A stretch of 6,706 nt of DNA from Acidobacteriota bacterium (lineage in GTDB: Bacteria; Acidobacteriota; Terriglobia; Terriglobales; Acidobacteriaceae): the NCBI GenBank assembly GCA_021779695.1, contig JAJYAE010000243.1, positions 1-6,706 on the forward strand, given 5' to 3'. The translations under genes were made by a program, and so were the position numbers. Of the stretch, positions 1 through 6,706 are shown in pieces (the first letter of the stretch is position 1; the number at the start of each line of letters is the position of its first letter). The notes under the pieces were generated by a model, which worked only from the letters and a program-made list of their open reading frames with translations, did no database searches and was not told the origin of the DNA.

Positions 1-2613
<2,613 letters not shown>

Positions 2614-4857
2614 TCAACTACTGCGAAGCCAATCCTGATAGGTTTTCTGAATTTGCTCCGATGTGTTGAAAATTTTTAGTTTTCTCATAGCAACGGAGGT
2701 ATCCGGTATACGTTGCGCATAGCATTGACGTACGTCTTGCTCGGCAAGGGCTGTGCCAGGAGCATCGACTGCGTCGACAATCCACACGGGCCGCGGATAG
2801 ACGGCAGCGAAAAGGTCGGGCACGTCGAAGTGCCGCAAAATTCCGGGGACGAACCAATCCAGCGGCAGCGAATAATCCGTGGACTGCACAACGGACATAT
2901 AGCTGACAATCATTCGGGTAAGAAGGATCGATCGAATGCGTTGATCGAGTACCGTAGCCATCAGTACCGCCAGCCCTGCTTCTTCTTGTCCGATCATGCG
3001 AATTTGCGACGCGTCGACATCGGGTCGCGAAGAAAGGTAATCGAGCGTTCGCACAATGTCCCAGACTCTTTGCCCAATGACGGAATTCCCCAGCACCAGG
3101 TTGGCCCAGGCGAATCTTTCCTCGAGATTCATTTGCTGATAGAAGACAGGTCCACCGCGAGGTGGCCGTGGCGTCAAAAGCCCAGTCCCTCGTACCGCGA
3201 TGGCGCAGACGGCGTGGCCCTGACGGAGAACGTCATCGAATGGGTTTGGCTCCGCAACCGCTTCGTCGGCATACCCGTTACTTACATACAACACGCAAGG
3301 ATGTTTTGCCGCTCCATCCTGGGGCGCAACAAACCAGCCGACAATTCGGACTCCGGGTTCAGATTCGAATTGAATCTCTTCAATCCGGTCTTTCTTTCGG
3401 AGGTTCGAGGAAAGTACTTGAGCCTGGAGTGGCGTCTTTTTTGATGGCAGCGTGAGTAGCGCAGTAAGCTGGGTGCGAACTTTTTCTGTGGCGTGCGAAG
3501 GATCGGTGTCAGTTTTGAAATAGCTGACTGGCAAAAGCTTTTTCGCTCGATCGGTATTGAGCTGAACCACAGTTCGGCCGTGAAGAGACATCAAAACCTG
3601 GCCGGTGGAAGTAGCGTTCAGTGCGCTGTCGGGCGTAGCATCATATTCCGCTTCCTCCACGCCCGCTTCCATCTTGCCAAACCATCGATTGAACCAGCCG
3701 TAGATGGCTCGGCGAGAGAAAAAGTCCATTCCGTGGGGTAGGTCGCCGGCAAATAAACCTACTTTGTCCTTTGCGCCAAGAATTCCGTAGATACGAGTCA
3801 GCTCGTCGTAGTTTTCGATGACGGCTTCTGTATTACGCGGCCCGTACGTTTCTCCCTCGTCATTTTTCGTATAGCAGACCAACAACGGCTTGGGAGCAAA
3901 CGCGGCCAGCAGATCTCCGCGGTCGATGCATAACGGAAGACTGCCCACAATGTCGGTCTCGGCATCGGAAATGGAGCCGGGTGGATCATAGAACGGTCCG
4001 GCCACGTTCGCGAAGTTGCCTTCGATCGCAACCGCCGCATGGATGCGCGGCTCGAGCGCTCCCAGAAACATCGTCATGGTGCCGCCTCCGGACTGACCGG
4101 TGCATCCGATGCGCTGCGGATCGACCTCGGATCGCGTCAACAGATAGTCAAGACCGCGGATTCCATCCCACACCAGATACCTGGCAAGACCATCGCCGAA
4201 CAAAATCATAGGCCTGCCGGCCTGCGTATGCTCCATTGAGATTGCATGGAAGCGCGTATGGTTCGTTCCCGGCTGAAGGTACTGGATTCTTTCGCCTTGT
4301 CCGAATGGATCCCAGGCCAGAACGACGTATCCCTTCCTGGCAAGGTTCTGATATGTGTACTGGTATCGCATGGCAGCTTTACCGTTGGGGGTGTGTCCGA
4401 TGGGCGCAAGAATTGCGGGGAAAGACGGCTGGCCTTTTGTGGGTACGTAGAGATTCGCCGTCACATAAATTTGCGGCATGCTCTCAAAGATAAGTTTCTC
4501 GATGCGATATCCATTTCGTTGCAGGGTGCCGGTAATGCGGGGATTCAGGGGTGTCTCTTCCGGACGCCCGCCCAGAAGCTGCCACAGTTGGGAGCGCACG
4601 TTTTCGGTGCGGGCCGCCACCTGTTGCTTCGATTGAATCTGTGTCAGCAGGGCCCGACGGGACTCTCTGGCCTGGTTCATGTTTCTTGTGATGGAATCGG
4701 GCCAGTCGTTCCAGAATTCTCTGTGCGAACGTGGAAGCTGATTTTCTCGAACCGGATCGGTTGGTGCGGCCTCGCCGAGGGCAGCCGGAGGAAGCCCAAG
4801 TACGGACGCGGCAGCCATTGTCATGTTTGTCGCTAAGAACTTTCGGCGAGTGACCAT
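2614..4857 (-). CDS. Tat-exported tandem alpha/beta-hydrolase (AXE1-like esterase), second domain degenerate
   Basis: Probable exported esterase of the acetyl-xylan-esterase/dienelactone-hydrolase part of the alpha/beta-hydrolase superfamily; the substrate cannot be read. With the ATG start the protein has 747 residues. TRRKFL (residues 3-8) followed by a hydrophobic stretch and ALGEAAP near residue 30 is a Tat signal. Domain 1 (about 110-395) shows WDPFGQGER (181-189), the nucleophile elbow GQSGG (254-258, Ser256), a likely acid Asp333 in KNDEGE and His375 in DLPHGM. Domain 2 (about 490-700) repeats the pattern: IEEIQFES echoes IEKLIFES, WDIVRTLDYL echoes WDGIRGLDYL, but the elbow reads GQEEAG (623-628) with Glu625 at the Ser position. 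No catalytic His is seen near the C-terminus. Classical CE7 esterases have about 320 residues, so this is double length. An in-frame TTG at 4887 would add ten residues but lacks a ribosome binding site and lengthens the Tat n-region. The fold is secure and the exact family is not. Confidence 0.9.
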   Translation of the reverse strand: MVTRRKFLATNMTMAAASVLGLPPAALGEAAPTDPVRENQLPRSHREFWNDWPDSITRNMNQARESRRALLTQIQSKQQVAARTENVRSQLWQLLGGRPEETPLNPRITGTLQRNGYRIEKLIFESMPQIYVTANLYVPTKGQPSFPAILAPIGHTPNGKAAMRYQYTYQNLARKGYVVLAWDPFGQGERIQYLQPGTNHTRFHAISMEHTQAGRPMILFGDGLARYLVWDGIRGLDYLLTRSEVDPQRIGCTGQSGGGTMTMFLGALEPRIHAAVAIEGNFANVAGPFYDPPGSISDAETDIVGSLPLCIDRGDLLAAFAPKPLLVCYTKNDEGETYGPRNTEAVIENYDELTRIYGILGAKDKVGLFAGDLPHGMDFFSRRAIYGWFNRWFGKMEAGVEEAEYDATPDSALNATSTGQVLMSLHGRTVVQLNTDRAKKLLPVSYFKTDTDPSHATEKVRTQLTALLTLPSKKTPLQAQVLSSNLRKKDRIEEIQFESEPGVRIVGWFVAPQDGAAKHPCVLYVSNGYADEAVAEPNPFDDVLRQGHAVCAIAVRGTGLLTPRPPRGGPVFYQQMNLEERFAWANLVLGNSVIGQRVWDIVRTLDYLSSRPDVDASQIRMIGQEEAGLAVLMATVLDQRIRSILLTRMIVSYMSVVQSTDYSLPLDWFVPGILRHFDVPDLFAAVYPRPVWIVDAVDAPGTALAEQDVRQCYAQRIPDTSVAMRKLKIFNTSEQIQKTYQDWLRSS

Positions 4858-4868
4858 GCGGAATCTGT

Positions 4869-4872
4869 CTCC
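4869..4872 (-). promoter_or_regulatory. Ribosome binding site deciding the hydrolase start
   Basis: GGAG (in TTTGGAGACAG) lies 11 bases before the ATG at 4857, slightly long but usable spacing. The TTG at 4887 has only GGAAAACTTTCCGATGCATT before it, without a purine-rich site at the right distance. This supports the ATG and a compact Tat signal beginning MVTRRKFL. Confidence 0.55.
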
Positions 4873-4894
4873 AAAGTTCTGTCGCAAAATGCAT

Positions 4895-4908
4895 CGGAAA
4901 GTTTTCCG
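4895..4908. repeat. Inverted repeat CGGAAA-N2-TTTCCG
   Basis: Perfect six-base arms with a two-base spacer (CGGAAAGTTTTCCG on the plus strand), centred about 45 bases upstream of the hydrolase ATG. On the minus strand it follows directly after TAGAAT (4913-4918), a one-mismatch match to a -10 element. The position is what one would expect for an operator overlapping a transcription start, or for a small hairpin in the 5' untranslated region. No regulator is identified. Confidence 0.45.
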
Positions 4909-4942
4909 GCCGATTCTAAGCTGTGTACGTGGTCAGATCCCG

Positions 4943-4971
4943 GTTCGACAAGTCCACAAAAGGGTTGTCAA
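4943..4971 (-). promoter_or_regulatory. Candidate promoter of the hydrolase gene
   Basis: A perfect -35 hexamer TTGACA (4966-4971 on the minus strand) is followed after 17 bases by TCGAAC, which matches only three of six -10 positions. A better -10 (TAGAAT, 4913-4918) lies further downstream but lacks a -35 at proper distance. Transcription from somewhere in 4910-4971 is plausible, but the exact promoter is not settled. Confidence 0.25.
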
Positions 4972-4997
4972 GATACCTTTCGCCAAGAATGGAAAAG

Positions 4998-5012
4998 CTT
5001 GCACCTTGCAAG
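4998..5012. repeat. Inverted repeat CTTGCA-N3-TGCAAG
   Basis: Perfect six-base arms separated by CCT. It lies about 27 bases upstream of the TTGACA hexamer, a typical place for an activator or a second operator. Read on the minus strand the repeat is followed by CTTTTCC, so a weak terminator hairpin for the upstream transporter operon is the alternative reading. Confidence 0.4.
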
Positions 5013-5118
5013 TCATACCTACAGGAAGCGATTCCAAACCTTTACCCTTAATGGTTTTGCAATCGTGGAAGTGCCACACCATTTATCCATCCGATATCAG
5101 GGAAAGATCATGGTACGG

Positions 5119-5131
5119 TTTCGTCACGAAA
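5119..5131. repeat. Inverted repeat TTTCGT-N1-ACGAAA
   Basis: A 13-base palindrome with perfect arms around a single central base (TTTCGTCACGAAA). The odd-centred form resembles operators bound by dimeric helix-turn-helix repressors. It lies about 120 bases downstream of the permease stop and 260 bases upstream of the hydrolase ATG, so which gene it would serve is unclear. Confidence 0.4.
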
Positions 5132-5252
5132 ATGGGAATCTGCGACCGCCAGGAAACAAAATGCCATTCTCGATTAGATCGCCGAGCCGGATCCTTGCTG
5201 CCAGGGGCTCGTCGACTAGCACGAACGTATGCTCGAAGTTATCGACCTGCGG

Positions 5253-6212
5253 CTAAAGATCGCGCCGCGAGAAGAGAAACTGCGTCAGCAGGACGCTCAG
5301 CACCGCATACACAACGGCGTAGACAACCATCGCATCGCTCGGCGCGAGTGTTCCGCTGAAGGGAGTTACGCCCTCTGCCCCCAGCAGAGGTGGTTGGAAT
5401 AGAAAGGCAGCGCGACGCCAAAGCGCGTCACTCGGCATGATGAGGCTGGAAAGAATTCCCAGCTCGACGCAGGCTTTCACTTGCCGCAACGATCCAAACT
5501 GCTCGATCCATCCCCCGACAAAAGCCACACCGTAAAGTCCCAGCGAGATCGCGCCGCTGGTGAGAGATGAAAAGCTGGTGCTCGCCGCCATGGTAATCCC
5601 GAGCAGCACCATGGCCTGTAGCCAGATCAGGCAGAGCACAGCCGAGCCGTGCGGAGGAAGATAGCCGCTCCGCATCCAGGTGACCATCAGGGTGCCACCC
5701 TCGATCAGCAACACGTAGAGAGTGAGCATTCCGGCAAAACCCATCCATTTGCCGAGCACAATGCAGCACCGCTGCACCGGCTTGGTGGCGATGGCGTGAA
5801 TGGTGCCCGAGGCGATCTCACCGGAGAGCGTATCGCAGGAAGTTAGGACCGCCATCAGCGAGGTCATCATGCTTCCGGCATACAGCACCATCATCGTCAT
5901 CATGACAATGCCTTCGCGTAAGTCGACGATGGAGGCGTGCGGCGAATGGTGCTTCATCGTGAAATGAAGTGCTGTCCAAAAGAAGGCCAGAAATCCTATG
6001 CCTGCAAGCAGGGCGATCCAAAGAATCATGCGCCTGGCCGCTTCGCGAAAAGTAACTCGCGCGATCAACAGCGTCGTTTGCAGAGCGCTGGGTCCGCGCG
6101 GAGGACGGAGGGCCGACAGCTCTTCGATCGCTTGGCCGTTCATTGACTGATCGCTCATTTGCGGTGTGGATGTGTCTGTGGCCGTGCCCATGTCGACTGC
6201 GTTCTCGCTCAT
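5253..6212 (-). CDS. ABC-2 type transporter permease
   Basis: Inner-membrane subunit of an ABC exporter, working with the ATPase encoded just upstream. It has 319 residues with six predicted membrane segments at about 63-83, 102-123, 157-179, 190-210, 216-236 and 293-314. After segment 2 comes SGEIASGTIHAIATKPVQR (130-148), the cytoplasmic signature of the NosY-like/ABC-2 permease group, where SGE...GT...L...P..R is conserved. The C-terminus FLFSRRDL is also typical. The N-terminal tail before the first membrane segment is long (about 60 residues) and begins with a polar part rich in Ser, Thr and Met. Its ATG at 6212 overlaps the ATPase stop as ATGA and has GGAG eight bases upstream, so the start is well supported and translation is coupled. 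The substrate cannot be inferred: this group includes drug, lipid, sodium and copper-related systems. Confidence 0.9.
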   Translation of the reverse strand: MSENAVDMGTATDTSTPQMSDQSMNGQAIEELSALRPPRGPSALQTTLLIARVTFREAARRMILWIALLAGIGFLAFFWTALHFTMKHHSPHASIVDLREGIVMMTMMVLYAGSMMTSLMAVLTSCDTLSGEIASGTIHAIATKPVQRCCIVLGKWMGFAGMLTLYVLLIEGGTLMVTWMRSGYLPPHGSAVLCLIWLQAMVLLGITMAASTSFSSLTSGAISLGLYGVAFVGGWIEQFGSLRQVKACVELGILSSLIMPSDALWRRAAFLFQPPLLGAEGVTPFSGTLAPSDAMVVYAVVYAVLSVLLTQFLFSRRDL

Positions 6213-6706
6213 CTGCCGGGCTCCGGTCCCATCACCTGCAAAAACAAATCTTCCAGGCTCACGCGTTGCGGAACAACCGAGAAGACCTCCGCGCCGCTTT
6301 CAACCAGGCAGCGAACCACGTAGGGAAGATCGCTCGTTCCCGTCACGCGAAGCCGCAGAATTTCACCGTCGAGATGAAGGTTCTGCGCGAACTCCTTGAG
6401 CCGCTCCATCGCGATGGAACTCACTCGCGCGACCTTGATTTCAACCTCCGTCTGCGCCGACTGCCATGCGTTCATCCGGTACTCACCGACGATGCTGCCG
6501 TCCCTAATGAAAGCCACGCGGTCGCAACTCTGTTCCACTTCGCCGAGCAGGTGCGAATTCAGAAAGACGGTCGTGCCGCAACTGCACTGCTCGCCAATCA
6601 CATCGCGCACCAGCTTGCGTCCGGCTGGATCCAGGCCGGAGGTCGGCTCGTCAAGGAAGAGTATCTCGGGGTCGTTGACGATCGCCTGGGCCAGCCCGAC
6701 GCGCTG
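6209..6706 (-). CDS. ABC transporter ATPase (5' part cut by window edge)
   Basis: Nucleotide-binding subunit of the same exporter; it hydrolyses ATP on the cytoplasmic face. Only the last 165 residues are present, from just after the ABC signature (first residues QRVGLAQAIV). Visible in order are Walker B with the catalytic Glu (ILFLDEPTSGLDP, residues 15-27), the D-loop SGLDP, and the H-loop histidine H52 in FLNSHLL. Residues 65-165 are a C-terminal extension with RVAFIRDGSIV and a closing LEDLFLQVMG, the usual tail of ABC-2 type ATPases of about 300 residues. Walker A, the Q-loop and the signature LSGG lie beyond the right edge. Between the D-loop and H-loop it reads EQCSCGTT, where relatives usually have a cysteine-free segment. 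The gene ends in TGA overlapping the permease ATG by four bases. Confidence 0.95.
   Translation of the reverse strand, partial: QRVGLAQAIVNDPEILFLDEPTSGLDPAGRKLVRDVIGEQCSCGTTVFLNSHLLGEVEQSCDRVAFIRDGSIVGEYRMNAWQSAQTEVEIKVARVSSIAMERLKEFAQNLHLDGEILRLRVTGTSDLPYVVRCLVESGAEVFSVVPQRVSLEDLFLQVMGPEPGR
6221..6224 (-). promoter_or_regulatory. Ribosome binding site of the permease inside the ATPase gene
   Basis: GGAG within the last codons of the ATPase gene (CCGGAGCCCGGCAG-ATG), eight bases before the permease ATG. With the ATGA stop/start overlap this indicates translational coupling, which fits equal production of the two transporter subunits. Confidence 0.7.

Larger units (their letters stand above)
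4858..5252. other. Leader between permease and hydrolase; no gene supported
   Basis: A 395-base stretch after the permease stop codon. The long plus-strand frame across it (4823-5359) also covers the ends of both flanking genes and is very rich in Arg, Ser and Lys, as expected for an antisense shadow. The stretch instead holds three perfect hexamer inverted repeats (4895-4908, 4998-5012, 5119-5131) and a possible promoter. It therefore looks like a regulatory leader for the hydrolase. No convincing intrinsic terminator for the transporter operon is seen, though the 4998-5012 repeat, read on the minus strand, is followed by CTTTTCC and could act as a weak one. Confidence 0.6.

Noticed and set aside
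2713..3444. Plus-strand open frame of 243 codons inside the hydrolase gene
   Set aside because: Antisense to the hydrolase, whose two domains are clear; the plus-strand translation shows no recognisable motif.
4823..5359. Plus-strand open frame of 178 codons spanning the hydrolase leader
   Set aside because: It overlaps the 5' end of the hydrolase and the 3' end of the permease, is very basic with low-complexity Arg/Ser/Ala at its end, and resembles no family I know.

Overview
The window reads as ordinary bacterial chromosome with every supportable gene on the minus strand. From right to left in transcription order it holds the C-terminal half of an ABC-transporter ATPase (cut by the right edge), its ABC-2 type permease, a Tat-exported double alpha/beta-hydrolase, and a nearly complete katG catalase-peroxidase (cut by the left edge). 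High GC at third codon positions, exported AXE1-like esterases and a KatG with a long active-site loop together suggest a soil-type, GC-rich aerobe. Acidobacteriota is my best guess, from the style of the proteins only; no phylogenetic marker is present.

Region by region: 1-2148 is katG, translated without interruption for 716 codons, with every catalytic residue of the family visible. 2149-2613 is a leader of about 465 bases with a strong ribosome binding site and no credible gene; in particular no furA, perR or oxyR lies in it. 2614-4857 is the hydrolase. I prefer the ATG at 4857 over the upstream TTG at 4887. 4858-5252 is a 395-base leader with no credible gene, containing three perfect hexamer inverted repeats and a possible promoter. 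5253-6212 and 6209-6706 are the permease and ATPase genes, overlapping by four bases (ATGA) and clearly one translationally coupled operon.

How the genes relate: ATPase and permease form one export-type transporter whose substrate cannot be read from the sequence. The hydrolase and katG are each preceded by a long leader, so they are probably transcribed separately; no shared pathway is evident. The most notable features are the hydrolase's internal duplication, in which the second copy has lost its catalytic serine, the roughly 30-residue extension in the KatG loop between the active-site Trp and Tyr, and the cluster of inverted repeats upstream of the hydrolase. I found no CRISPR array, insertion sequence, tRNA, rRNA or phage gene, and no strong candidate for an undescribed system.
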